Notes under the pieces: model-generated
Databases searched by the model: none
What the model saw: only the letters and a program-made list of their open reading frames with translations
Told to the model about the DNA's origin: nothing
In this document: positions 23,901-35,900 of the stretch, in pieces
How the letters are laid out: the number at the start of each line of letters is the position of its first letter
Numbering within the stretch: the first letter of the stretch is position 1
Program-made: the position numbers and the translations under genes
DNA from: Rebecca billardiae RCC1528
Taxonomy: Eukaryota > Haptophyta
Length of the DNA: 64,000 bases
Assembly: GCA_965240325.2 (NCBI GenBank)
Contig: OZ251222.1
Span: 4,216,001 to 4,280,000, forward strand
Direction: 5' to 3'

Positions 23901-26900
23901 GCACGCTGCCGTCGGAGAGCGCCGCGTACACGAGCACGGACGCGCGCGCGCCCTCGGCGCTGAGGAGCTGCTGCACGCGCGCCACGCCGGTGAGCAGCTC
24001 GGTGGGCGCGGTGCCCACCGTCGCCGCCGGCTGCGCGTGCCAGCTCACGCTCGTGTACGCCACCGGCGTGAGCGCGGACACGGTGCGCGCGGGCGCGGCC
24101 GCCACCGTGACGCTCGCGCCCTGCACGACGGAAGAGCCGGCCGCGCTCAGCGCCGCGCTGCCCGCGGAGAGGCCGGTGACGGTGGCGAAGCCGGTGACGG
24201 CGGAGACACCGACGCTCGCGACGGCGGCGTCGGACGAGGCGAGGCTGACGAGCGGCGTCACGTCCACGCCGCTCACCGTGCTCAGCCCCTCGCCGCCGAG
24301 CTCGGCGAGCACGCGCGCGCGCGTCGACTGGAAGGCCTGCGTGCCGCACGCGCCCGGCTGCGACAGGCCGCTGATCGGGTGGAGCGTGCTCAGGCCGAGC
24401 GAGATCGCCGCGGAGAGCGGCACCCACACGCGCAGCGGCACCGACGCGAGCGCCGGGCCGCCGCCGCCCTCCGCGTACACGCCCACGCTCACGCTCGCCG
24501 CCCCGTCCGGGTTGGCCGTGGTGACGCCGAGCGCGCACGGCGAGCCGTCTCCGGGCAGCACGAGCGCCACGCTCGCGTTGGCGCACGCGCACGCGTACCC
24601 GCTGCTCGCGAGCGAGGCGGCGGTGGCGGGGCGGTTGTACAGCTCGAGCACGCGCAGCGCGGTGCTCGTGTTCGCGCCGCTCAGCGCCGCGCTGTTGAGC
24701 AGCTCGGGCGCGTCCGCGTACGCCAGCACCGCCGAGACGGCCAGCGCGGCCGCCTCGACCGTGCCGACCGCAGCGGCGCCGTCGTCCGCGTCGGCCACGT
24801 CGGCGGCCGCGTCCTGCACAAACGCGAAGCCGAGCGTGTTGACGAGCTCCTGCACGTGCACCGAGAGCGCGTCGGCGACGGTGAGCCCGCCCGGCGCGGC
24901 CGCGCTCAGCCGCAGCGTCAGCGTGATCAGCGCCACCGCGCTGCCGCTGGCGTCCGCCTCGGACTTGCCCGGCGCGAGCCCGGCGACCACGACCGACACG
25001 GCGCTGCCCGAGTCGACGACGGTCGGCGCGTTGAACACGTCCGAGGCCGCGCTCGAGACGAACGAGAGGTAGCTCGCGTTGTACGACGCGCTGAGCTGGA
25101 ACGCCTTGAGCGCAAACCCGCCCGTGTGCGCGCTCAGCGCCACGTCCAACGTGTCGCCCGGGAAGACGGCCGACTGCGCCATCTGCGCGAGCACGCCCGC
25201 AGCCGAGAGCGCGTGCGGCACCGGCGAGCGCTGCAGCGCGATCGCGCCGCCGTGCGCGCAGCTCGCCACGGCCGCGCCCGAGTAGGCGAACTCGACGGTG
25301 ACGTCGGCGGCGCCGGCCTGCGTGTCTGAGAACCAGCCGCTCGGCACGCTCGCCGCACACTCGCCCACGCCGCTCGTGCCGTCGGGCGCGCCGCAGCTCG
25401 CGCTCGTCTGCGTGCCCACGCCGGTGCGCGTGAGTGTCAGGCTCGCGCTCAGGCCGGAGCTGAGCACCACCGTGCGGCCCGCGGCGTCGCGCAGCTGGTA
25501 GTTGACGCGCACGTCGAGCCGGTCGGCGTACGCGCTCGGCGTGCGCACCGCGCACGTGATCGACGCTGCCGCCGCCGGCGTCAGCGCGAACGCGGCGGAG
25601 AGGCCGAGGTCGAGGCCGTGCGAGGAGGCGCCGACGCTGCCGGCAGAGCCAGCGGCGCTCGAAGCGAAGAAGCCGACGCTCACGTTGTGCAGCTCGCCGC
25701 CGCTCGCCTCCGAGCCCGCGAGGATGAAGCCCGCCGAGCCCGGCGGCGGGTAGAGGAGCAGCGATGCGTCCGCGACCAGCTCCGCGTCGCTGAAGTCCCA
25801 CGGCGGAAGCGGCGGCGACGGCGGCGACGGCGGTGGCTGCGGCGGCGGCGGCCCCGGCGGCGGGCTCGGCGGCGGCGAAGGAGGCGGGCTCGGCGGCGGT
25901 GAAGGCGGCGGGCTCGGCGGCGGCGAGGGCGGCGGGCTCGGCGGCGGCGAGGGCGGCGGGCTCGGCGGCGGCGTCGGCAGCGGGCTCGGCGGTGGCGAGG
26001 GCGGCGGGCTCGGTGGCGGCGTGGGCGGCGGGCTCGGCGGCGGCGAGGGAGGCAGGCTGGGCGGCGGCGAGGGCGGTGGGCCCGGCGGTGGCGAGGGCGG
26101 CGGGCTCGGCGGTGGCGAGGGCGGAAGCAGCGGCGGTGGGCTCGGCGGTGGCGCCGGTGGCGGCGGCGAGGGCGGAGGCGAAGGCGGCGGTGCCGGTGGC
26201 GGCGAGGGCGGCGGCATCGGCGGCGCCGATGGCGGCGGCGAGGGCGGCGGCAACGGAGGCGGCGGCGAGGGAGGCGGCGCGGGCGGCGGAGATGGCGGCG
26301 TGGCAGGGGGCAATGACGGCGGAGGCAGCGGAGGCGGCGGGCTCGGCGGCGGCGAGGGCGGCGGCGAGGGCGGCGGCGCAGGCGGCGGCGCGGGCGGCGG
26401 CGCCGGCAGCGGCGGCGGCGGGCTCGGCGGTGGCGAGGGCGGCGGGCTTGGCGGCGGGCTTGGGGGTGGCGACGGCGGCAGCTGTGGGGGCGGGCTCGGC
26501 GGCGGCGACGGCGGTGAGACCGGAGGCGGCGAGGGCGGCGGCCGCGGCGGCGCGGAGGGCGGGGGCGAGGGCGGTGGCGCCGGTGGTGGCGGCGAGGGCG
26601 GCGGCGAGGGCGGCGGGCTTGGCGGCGGGCTTGGCGGCGGAGCAGGCGGCGAGCTCGGAGGCGGGCTCGGCGGCGGCGACGGCGGCGGCGCTGGCGGCGA
26701 CGGCGGCGGGAACGGCTCCGCGCGCGGAGGGGGCGGCGGCAGCGGTGGCGGTGACGGCGGCGGGCTCGGCGGTGGCGACGGCGGCGGCTGCGGCGGTGGC
26801 GACGGCGGCGGTGGCGACGGTGGCGGGCTCGGCGGCGGAGACGGCGGCAGCTCAGGCGGCGGGCTCGGCGGCGGGCTCGGCGGCGGGCTCGGCGGCGGCG

Positions 26901-29900
26901 GGCTCGGCGGCGGCGAAGGCGGCGGGCTCGGGGGCGGGCTTGGCGCGGCCGGAGGCGGCGATGGCGGCGGGCTCGGAGGCGGGCTCGGCGGAGGTGCGGG
27001 CGGTGGCGATGGCGGCGGCGACGGCGGCGGCTGCGGGAGCGGCGGCGGCGGGCTCGGCGGCGGCGACGGCGGAGGGCTCGGAGGCGGGCTCGGCGGAGGT
27101 GCCGGCGGCGGCGACGGCGGCGGCGCGGGCAGCGGCGGCGGGCTCGGCGGCGGCGATGGCGGCGGCGTCGGCGGCGACGCCGGCGGTGGGGAAGGCGGTG
27201 GCGACGGCGGCGGCGACGGCGGCGGCAACGGAAGCGGCGGCGGCGGGCTTGGAGGCGGGCTCGGCGGGGGGGACGGTGGCGGCGCTGGCGGCAGCGACGG
27301 CGGCGGGCTTGGCGGCGGCGACGGTGGCGGCGTCGGCGGCGGCGACGGCGGTGGGCTCGGCGGCGGCGATGGCGGCGGCGACGGCGGAGGCGGGCTCGGC
27401 GGCGGGCTTGGCGGCGGGCTCGGCGGCGGGCCCGGCGGTGGGCTCGGCGGCGGGCTGGGCGGCGGGCTCGGTGGTGGTGAAGGCGGCGGTGCCGGGGGCG
27501 ATGGCGGTGGGAACGGATCCGCGCGTGGCGGCGGTGGCGGCAGCGGCGGCGGCGAAGGCGGTGGGCTCGGCGGTGGCGATGGCGGCGGCTGCGGCGGTGG
27601 AAAAGGCGGGGGCGGCGACGGCGGTGGCGACGGCGGCGGGGCTGGCGGCAACGAGGGTGGCGGGCTCGGCGGCGGGCTTGGCGGTGGCGCTGGTGGCGGC
27701 GGGCTCGGAGGTGGGCTGGGTGGGGGCGCTGGTGGCGGCGCTGGCGGCGGCGCCGGCGGCGGGCTCGGCGGCGGGTGTGGTGGTGGGCTCGGCGGCGGCG
27801 GGCTCGGCGGCGGGCTGGGCGGGGGGCTCGGTGGCGGCACTGGCGGCGGCGCGGGCGGTGGGCTCGGCGGCGACGCGGGTGGTGGGCTCGGCGGCGGGCT
27901 CGGTGGCGGTGACGGCGGCGGTGACGGCGGTGGCGCAGGCACGGCCGCAAGCGGTGGCGGGCTCGGAGGCGGCGAGGGCGGCGGGCCCGGCGGTGGCGAC
28001 GGAGGCGGGCTCGGCGGCGGCGCTGGTGGTGGGCTCGGCGGCGGCGCCGGCGGCGGGGACGGCGGCGGGGATGGCAACGGCGGTGGCGGGCTCGGCGGTG
28101 GTGATGGCGGCGGGCTCGGCGGAGGGCTCGGCGGCGGGCTCGGCGGCGGGCTCGGCGGCGGCGAAGGCGGTGGCAAAGGTGGCACGCTCGGCGGTGGAGA
28201 CGGCGGCGGAGCCGGTGGCGGCGGACTTGGCGGTGGGCTCGGCGGCGGGCTCGGCGGCGGAATCGGCGGCGGTGCCGGCGGCGCCGATGGTGGCGGCGAC
28301 GGCGGCGGCGACGGCGGCGGCGCCGGTGGTGATGGCGGCGGGAAGGGCTCTGCGCGTGGCGGCGGCGGCGGTAGTGGCGGCGGCGATGGTGGCGGGCTCG
28401 GCGGCGGCGATGGAGGCGGCTGCGGTGGGGGCGTGGGCGGTGGCGGGCTCGGCGGCGGGCTCGGCGGCGGAGCCGGTGGCAGCGTCGGCGGCGGGCTGGG
28501 CGGCGGCTGCGGCGGCGGGCTCGGCGGTGGCGATGGTGGCGGCGGGCTCGGCGGCGGCGACGGCGGCGGCGATGGCGGCGGACTCGGCGGCGGGCTCGGC
28601 GGCGGCACCGGTGGCGGCGGGCTTGGCGGCGGGGACGGCGGCGGGGACGGCGGCGGGCTTGGTGGCGGGCTCGGCGGTGACGGCGGCGGGAACGGCAGGG
28701 CGCGCGGCGGCGGTGGCGGCGATGGCGGCGATGGAGGCGGTGGGCTCGGTGGCGGGCTCGGCGGAGGGCCTGGCGGTGGGCTCGGCGGCGGGAAGGGCGG
28801 CGGCTCCGGCGGAGGCGGAGACGGCCTCGGTGGTGGCGGCGGTGGAAACGGGATCACGCGCGGCGGCGGCGGCGGCAGTGGCGGCGGCGATGGTGGTGGA
28901 CTGGGCGGCGGTGACGGGGGCGGCGACGGTGGCAGGGCGGGTGGCGGCGAGGGCGGCGGGCTCGGCGGCGGGCTCGGCGGCGGGCTCGGAGGCGGTGGGC
29001 TCGGCGGCGGCGAAGGCGGCGGGCTCGGGGGAGGGCTCGGAGCCTCCGGTGGCGGCGAGGGTGGCGGCGACGGCGGCGGAGCCGGCGGCAGCGAGGGCGG
29101 CGGCGAGGGCGGCGGCGAGGGCGGCGGCCGCGGCAACGGCGGCGGCGGGCTGGGTGGCGGCGACGGTGGCGGACTCGGCGGTGGCGAGGGCGGCGGGCTG
29201 GGTGGCGGGCTGGGCGGCGGCGACGGCGGTGGCACCGGCGGGGGCGGAGAAGGTGGTGGGCTCGGCGGCGGACTTGGCGGCGGGATGGGTGGCGGGGCAG
29301 GGGGCCGCGAGGGCGGCGGCGAGGGCGGCGGCGAGGGCGGCGGCGAGGGCGGCGAGGGCGGCGGGAACGGCTCCGCGCGCGGCGGCGGTGGCGGCAGCGG
29401 CGGTGGCGACGGCGGCGGGCTTGGCGGAGGCGACGGTGGCGGCAACGGTGGCGGCGCGGGCGGCGGCGGCGATGGTGGCGGGCTCGGCGGGGGCGCGGGC
29501 GGCGACGACGGCGGCGGGCTCGGCGGCGGGCTCGGCGGTGGGCTCGGCGGCGGCGGGCTGGGCGGCGGCGATGGTGGCGGCGATGGCGGAGGGCTCGGTA
29601 GGGACGGCGGCGGCGAGGGCGGCGGGGAGGGCGGAGGGCTCGGCGGTGGCGATGGCGGCGGCTGTGGTGGTGACGATGGGGGCGGCGGGCTCGGCGGCGG
29701 GCTCGGCGGTGGAGCTGGCGGGAGCCCCGGCGGCGGGCTCGGCGGCGGGCCCGGGGGCGGGCTCGGCGGCGGCGGGCTTGGCGGCGGCGATGGCGGCGGG
29801 CTTGGCGGCGGGCTTGGCGCACGCGGGGGCGGCGAGGGCGGCGGGCTTGGCGGTGGTGAGGGCGGCGGCGAGGGCGGAGGCGACGGCGGTGGGCTCGGCG

Positions 29901-32900
29901 GCGGGCTTGGCGGTGGTGACGGTGGGGGCGAGGGCGGCGGTGACGGCGGTGGGGCCGGTGGAGGAGACGGCGGCGGTGCCGGCACTGCCACTGGCGGTGG
30001 CGGGCTCGGCGGTGGTGATGGCGGCGGAGACGGTGGTGGCGACGGTGGCGGGCTCGGCGGTGGCGATGGCGGCGGAGACGGTGGTGGCGATGGCGGCGGG
30101 CTCGGTGGTGGCACAGGTGGCGGGCTCGGCGGTGGCAATGGTGGTGGCGTCGGGGGTGGGCTCGGCGGTGGTGACGGTGGCGGTGCTGGCAGCGGTGGAG
30201 GCGGGCTCGGCGGCGGGCTTGGCGGCGGGCTTGGCGGTGGGCTCGGCGGCGGCAATGGCGGCGGCGATGGTGGCGGACGTGGCGGCGGGGACGGCGGTGG
30301 CGCCGGTGGCGGCGGACTGGGTGGCGGGCTCGGCGGCGCGAGCGGTGGAGGGCTCGGCGGCGGTGCCGGTGGTGGCGACGGCGGCGGCGACGGCGGAGGT
30401 GACGGTGGTGGCGACGGCGGCGACGGCGGCGGGAACGGCTCCGCGCGCGGCGGCGGTGGCGGCAGTGGAGGCGGCGACGGCGGCGGGCTGGGTGGAGGCG
30501 ACGGCGGTGGTTGAGGAGGTGGCGCCGGCGGCGGCGGCGAGGGCGGCGGGCTTGGCGGCGGGGCGGGCGGTGGGGATGGCGGCGGGCTCGGTGGTGGGCT
30601 CGGTGGCGGGCTCGGCGGCGGCGGGCTGGGCGGCGGCGATGGCGGCGGGCTGGGCGGCGGGCTCGGCGCACGCGGGGGCGGCGAGGGCGGCGGGCTTGGC
30701 GGTGGTGAGGGCGGCGGCGAAGGAGGAGGCGACGGCGGTGGGCTCGGCGGCGGGCTTGGCGGTGGTGACGGTGGGGGCGAGGGCGGCGGTGACGGCGGAG
30801 GGGCCGGTGGAGGGGACGGCGGCGGTGCCGGCACTGCCACCGGCGGTGGCGGGCTCGGCGGTGGCGATGGCGGCGGAGACGGCGGTGGCGACGGTGGCGG
30901 GGCCGGCGGTGGCATCGGCGGCGGGCTCGGCGGCGGTGCAGGCGGAGAAGCGGGCGGCGGTGAGGGCGGAGGCGACGGCGGCGGCGCTGGCAGCGGCGGC
31001 GGCGGGCTCGGCGGTGGCGATGGGGGCGGACTGGGTGGTGGCCATGGTGGCGGGCTCGGCGGGGGCGATGGTGGTGGCGACGGGGGTGGGCTCGGCGGTG
31101 GTGTCGGTGGCGGTGCTGGCAGCGGCGGCGGCGGGCTCGGCGGCGGGCTCGGCGGTGGGCTAGGTGGTGGGCCTGGCGGCGGCGATGGTGGCGGCGATGG
31201 TGGCGGACTCGGCGGCGGGGACGGCGGCGGAGCCGGTGGAGGCGACGGCGGTGGCGCTGGTGGCGGCGGGCTGGGTGGCGGGCTCGGTGGCGCGCGCGGC
31301 GGAGGGCTCGGCGGCGGCGCCGGTGGCGGCGATGGCGGTGGCGAGGGCGGAGGTGACGGCGGTGGCGACGGCGGCGACGGTGGCGGGAACGGCTCCGCGC
31401 GCGGCGGCGGTGGCGGCAGTGGAGGCGGAGACGGCGGCGGGCTCGGCGGTGGCGACGGAGGCGGCTGTGGCGGCGGCGATGGCGGTGGTGGCGAGGGCGG
31501 TGGGCTCGGTGGCGGGGCGGGAGGCAGCGACGGTGGCGGGCTCGGTGGCGGGCGGGGCGGCGGGCTCGGCGGCGGGCTCGGCGGCGGCGATGGAGGCGGT
31601 TGTGGCGGCGGCGCCGGCGGCGGCGGGCTCGGCGGCGGGCTCGGTGGCGGAGCCGGCGGCGGCGCCGGTGGAGGGCTGGGCGGTGGTTGCGGCGGCGGGG
31701 ACGGCGGCGGGGACGGTGGTGGCGGACTGGGTGGCGGCGAAGGCGGCGGGGTGGGCGGCGGGCTGGGCGGCGGGCTCGGCGGCGGCACCGGTGGCGGCGG
31801 GCTTGGCGGCGGGGACGGCGGCGGGGACGGCGGCGGGCTTGGTGGCGGGCTCGGCGGTGACGGCGGCGGGAACGGCAGAGCGCGCGGCGGCGGTGGCGGT
31901 AATGGCGGCGTTGGAGGCGGTGGGCTCGGTGGCGGGCTCGGCGGAGGGCCTGGCGGTGGGCTCGGCGGCGGGAAGGGCGGCGGCTCCGGCGGAGGCGGAG
32001 ACGGCCTCGGTGGTGGCGGCGGTGGGAACGGGATCACGCGCGGCGGCGGCGGCGGCAGTGGCGGCGGCGATGGTGGTGGACTGGGCGGCGGTGACGGGGG
32101 CGGCGACGGTGGCAGGGCGGGTGGCGGCGAGGGCGGCGGGCTCGGCGGCGGGCTCGGCGGCGGGCTCGGAGGCGGTGGGCTCGGCGGCGGCGAAGGCGGC
32201 GGGCTCGGGGGAGGGCTCGGAGCCTCCGGTGGCGGCGAGGGTGGCGGCGACGGCGGCGGAGCCGGCGGCAGCGAGGGCGGCGGCGAGGGCGGCGGCGAGG
32301 GCGGCGGCCGCGGCAACGGCGGCGGCGGGCTGGGTGGCGGCGACGGTGGCGGACTCGGCGGTGGCGAGGGCGGCGGGCTGGGTGGCGGGCTGGGCGGCGG
32401 CGACGGCGGTGGCGCCGGCGGGGGCGGAGAAGGTGGTGGGCTCGGCGGCGGGCTCGGCGGCGGGATGGGTGGCGGGGCCGGGGGCGGCGAGGGCGGCGGC
32501 GAGGGCGGCGGCGAGGGCGGCGGCGAGGGCGGCGATGGCGGCGGGAACGGCTCCGCGCGCGGTGGCGGTGGCGGCAGCGGCGGTGGCGACGGCGGCGGGC
32601 TTGGCGGAGGCGACGGCGGCGGCAACGGCGGCGACGCAGGCGGCGGCGGCGATGGTGGCGGGCTCGGCGGGGGCGCAGGCGGTAGCGAAGGCGGCGGGCT
32701 CGGCGGCGGGCTCGGCGGTGGGCTCGGCGGCGGCGGGCTGGGCGGCGGCGATGGTGGCGGCGATGGCGGAGGGCTCGGTAGGGACGGCGGCGGCGAGGGC
32801 GGCGGGGAGGGCGGAGGGCTCGGCGGTGGCGATGGCGGCGGCTGTGGTGGTGACAATGGGGGCGGCGGGCTCGGCGGCGGGCTCGGCGGTGGAGCTGGCG

Positions 32901-35900
32901 GGAGCCCCGGCGGCGGGCTCGGCGGCGGGCTCGGCGGCGGGCTCGGCGGCGGCGGGCTTGGCGGCGGCGATGGCGGCGGGCTTGGCGGCGGGCTTGGCGC
33001 ACGGGGGGGCGGCGAGGGCGGCGGGCTTGGCGGTGGTGAGGGCGGCGGCGAGGGCGGAGGCGACGGCGGTGGGCTCGGCGGCGGGCTTGGCGGTGGTGAC
33101 GGTGGGGGCGAGGGCGGCGGTGACGGCGGTGGGGCCGGTGGAGGAGACGGCGGCGGTGCCGGCACCGCCGCTGGCGGTGGCGGGCTCGGCGGTGGTGATG
33201 GCGGCGGGGAGGGTGGTGGCACAGGTGGCGGGCTCGGCGGTGGCGATGGCGACGGAGACGGTGGTGGTGATGGCGGTGGGCCGGGTGGTGGCGATGGTGG
33301 TGGCGACGGGGGTGGGCTCGGCGGTGGTGTCGGTGGCGGTGCTGGCAGCGGCGGAGGCGGGCTCGGCGGCGGGCTCGGCGGTGGGCTAGGTGGTGGGCTT
33401 GGCGGCGGCGATGGTGGCGGCGATGGTGGCGGACTCGGCGGCGGGGACGGCGGTGGAGCCGGTGGAGGCGACGGCGGTGGCGCTGGTGGCGGCGGGCTGG
33501 GTGGCGGGCTCGGCGGCGCGCGCGGCGGAGGGCTCGGCGGCGGCGCCGGTGGAGGCGACGGCGGTGGCGACGGCGGAGGTGACGGTGGTGGCGACGGCGG
33601 CGACGGTGGCGGGAACGGCTCCGCGCGCGGCGGCGGCGGCGGCAGCGGCGGCGGAGACGGCGGCGGGCTCGGCGGTGGCGACGGAGGCGGCTGTGGCGGC
33701 GGCGATGGCGGTGGTGGCGAGGGCGGTGGGCTCGGTGGCGGGGCGGGAGGCAGCGACGGTGGCGGGCTCGGTGGCGGGCGGGGCGGCGGGCTCGGCGGCG
33801 GGCTCGGCGGTGGCGATGGAGGCGGTTGTGGCGGCGGCGCCGGCGGCGGCGGACTCGGCGGCGGGCTCGGCGGCGGGCTCGGCGGCGGCGGGCTTGGCGG
33901 CGGCGATGGCGGCGGGCTGGGCGGCGGGCTCGGCGCACGCGGGGGCGGCGAGGGCGGCGGGCTTGGCGGTGGTGAGGGCGGCGGCGAGGGAGGAGGCGAC
34001 GGCGGTGGGCTCGGCGGCGGGCTTGGCGGTGGTGACGGTGGGGGCGAGGGCGGCGGTGACGGCGGTGGGGCCGGCACCGCCGCTGGCGGTGGCGGGCTCG
34101 GCGGTGGCGATGGCGGCGGAGACGGTGGTGGCGATGGCGGCGGGCTCGGCGGTGGCGATGGCGGCGGAGACGGTGGTGGCGATGGCGGCGGGCTCGGTGG
34201 TGGCGATGGCGGCGGAGACGGTGGTGGCGATGGCGGCGGGCTCGGTGGTGGCACAGGTGGCGGGCTCGGCGGTGGCAATGGTGGTGGCGTCGGGGGTGGG
34301 CTCGGCGGTGGTGACGGTGGCGGTGCTGGCAGCGGTGGAGGCGGGCTCGGCGGCGGGCTTGGCGGTGGGCTTGGCGGTGGGCTCGGCGGCGGCAATGGCG
34401 GCGGCGATGGTGGCGGACGTGGCGGCGGGGACGGCGGTGGCGCCGGTGGCGGCGGACTGGGTGGCGGGCTCGGCGGCGCGAGCGGTGGAAGGCTCGGCGG
34501 CGGTGCCGGTGGTGGCGACGGCGGCGGCGACGGCGGAGGTGACGGTGGTGGCGACGGCGGCGACGGCGGCGGGAACGGCTCCGCGCGCGGCGGCGGTGGC
34601 GGCAGTGGAGGCGGCGACGGCGGCGGGCTGGGTGGAGGCGACGGCGGTGGTTGAGGAGGTGGCGCCGGCGGCGGCGGCGAGGGCGGCGGGCTTGGCGGCG
34701 GGGCGGGCGGTGGGGATGGCGGCGGGCTCGGTGGTGGGCTCGGTGGCGGGCTCGGCGGCGGCGGGCTCGGCGGCGGCGATGGCGGCGGGCTGGGCGGCGG
34801 GCTCGGCGCACGCGGTGGCGGCGAGGGCGGCGGGCTTGGCGGTGGTGAGGGCGGCGGCGAAGGAGGAGGCGACGGCGGTGGGCTCGGCGGCGGGCTTGGC
34901 GGTGGTGACGGTGGGGGCGAGGGCGACGGTGACGGCGGTGGGGCCGGTGGAGGAGACGGCGGCGGTGCCGGCACTGCCACCGGCGGTGGCGGGCTCGGCG
35001 GTGGTGATGGCGGTGAAGACGGTGGTGGCATCGGCGGCGGGCTCGGCGGCGGTGCAGGCGGAGAAGCGGGCGGCGGCGAGGGCGGAGGCGACGGCGGCGG
35101 CGCTGGCAGCGGCGGCGGCGGGCTCGGCGGTGGCGATGGGGGCGGACTGGGTGGTGGCCATGGTGGCGGGCTCGGCGGGGGCGATGGTGGTGGCGACGGG
35201 GGTGGGCTCGGCGGTGGTGTCGGTGGCGGTGCTGGCAGCGGCGGAGGCGGGCTCGGCGGCGGGCTCGGCGGTGGGCTAGGTGGTGGGCCTGGCGGCGGCG
35301 ATGGTGGCGGCGATGGTGGCGGACTCGGCGGCGGGGACGGCGGCGGAGCCGGTGGAGGCGACGGCGGTGGCGCTGGTGGCGGCGGGCTGGGTGGCGGGCT
35401 CGGCGGCGCGCGCGGCGGAGGGCTCGGCGGCGGCGCCGGTGGCGGCGATGGCGGTGGCGAGGGCGGAGGTGACGGCGGTGGCGACGGCGGCGACGGTGGC
35501 GGGAACGGCTCCGCGCGCGGCGGCGGTGGCGGCAGTGGAGGCGGAGACGGCGGCGGGCTCGGCGGTGGCGACGGAGGCGGCTGTGGCGGCGGCGATGGCG
35601 GTGGTGGCGAGGGCGGTGGGCTCGGTGGCGGGGCGGGAGGCAGCGACGGTGGCGGGCTCGGTGGCGGGCGGGGCGGCGGGCTCGGCGGCGGGCTCGGCGG
35701 CGGCGATGGAGGCGGTTGTGGAGGCGGCGCCGGCGGCGGCGGGCTCGGCGGCGGGCTCGGTGGCGGAGCCGGCGGCGGCGCCGGTGGAGGGCTGGGCGGT
35801 GGTTGCGGCGGCGGGGACGGCGGCGGGGACGGTGGTGGCGGACTGGGTGGCGGCGAAGGCGGCGGGGTGGGCGGCGGACTCGGCGGCGGGCTCGGCGGCG

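Larger units (their letters stand above)
21565..25806 (-). other. Folded module B of the giant protein, paralogue of module A
   Basis: It begins PLPPWDFSDAELV and ends with FPFLGSS, then VVVGPPLPPPP. It lies in the same open frame as the arms on both sides: landmark copies at 20540 and 26711 are 6,171 bp apart, a multiple of 3. The domain order and many short blocks match module A, for example HNVSVGFFA, ASSHG.DLG, LAQMA.S, RIGASSAFQR, AVCTINDPL, DDSQTAVLFEVEM. Much of the rest is clearly diverged, so the duplication is old. No stop or intron is needed. The continuous frame can be read by translating the minus strand with codon low coordinates 1 mod 3. Confidence 0.9.

Noticed and set aside
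21916-25329. Plus-strand frames across the folded modules (21916-25329, 59642-60664, 60345-61676, 62213-63775) and minus frames 23051-25801 and 60234-62735
   Set aside because: They are overlapping shadows favoured by high GC. The two modules align as proteins only in the proline frame.
26852-31045. Minus-strand Ala/Glu/Pro/Thr-rich frames (26852-31045, 33386-35161, 20645-22585)
   Set aside because: This is the third minus frame of the same repeats. Stops at 26852, 33386 and 20645 come from tca/cta in that phase and do not affect the proline frame.
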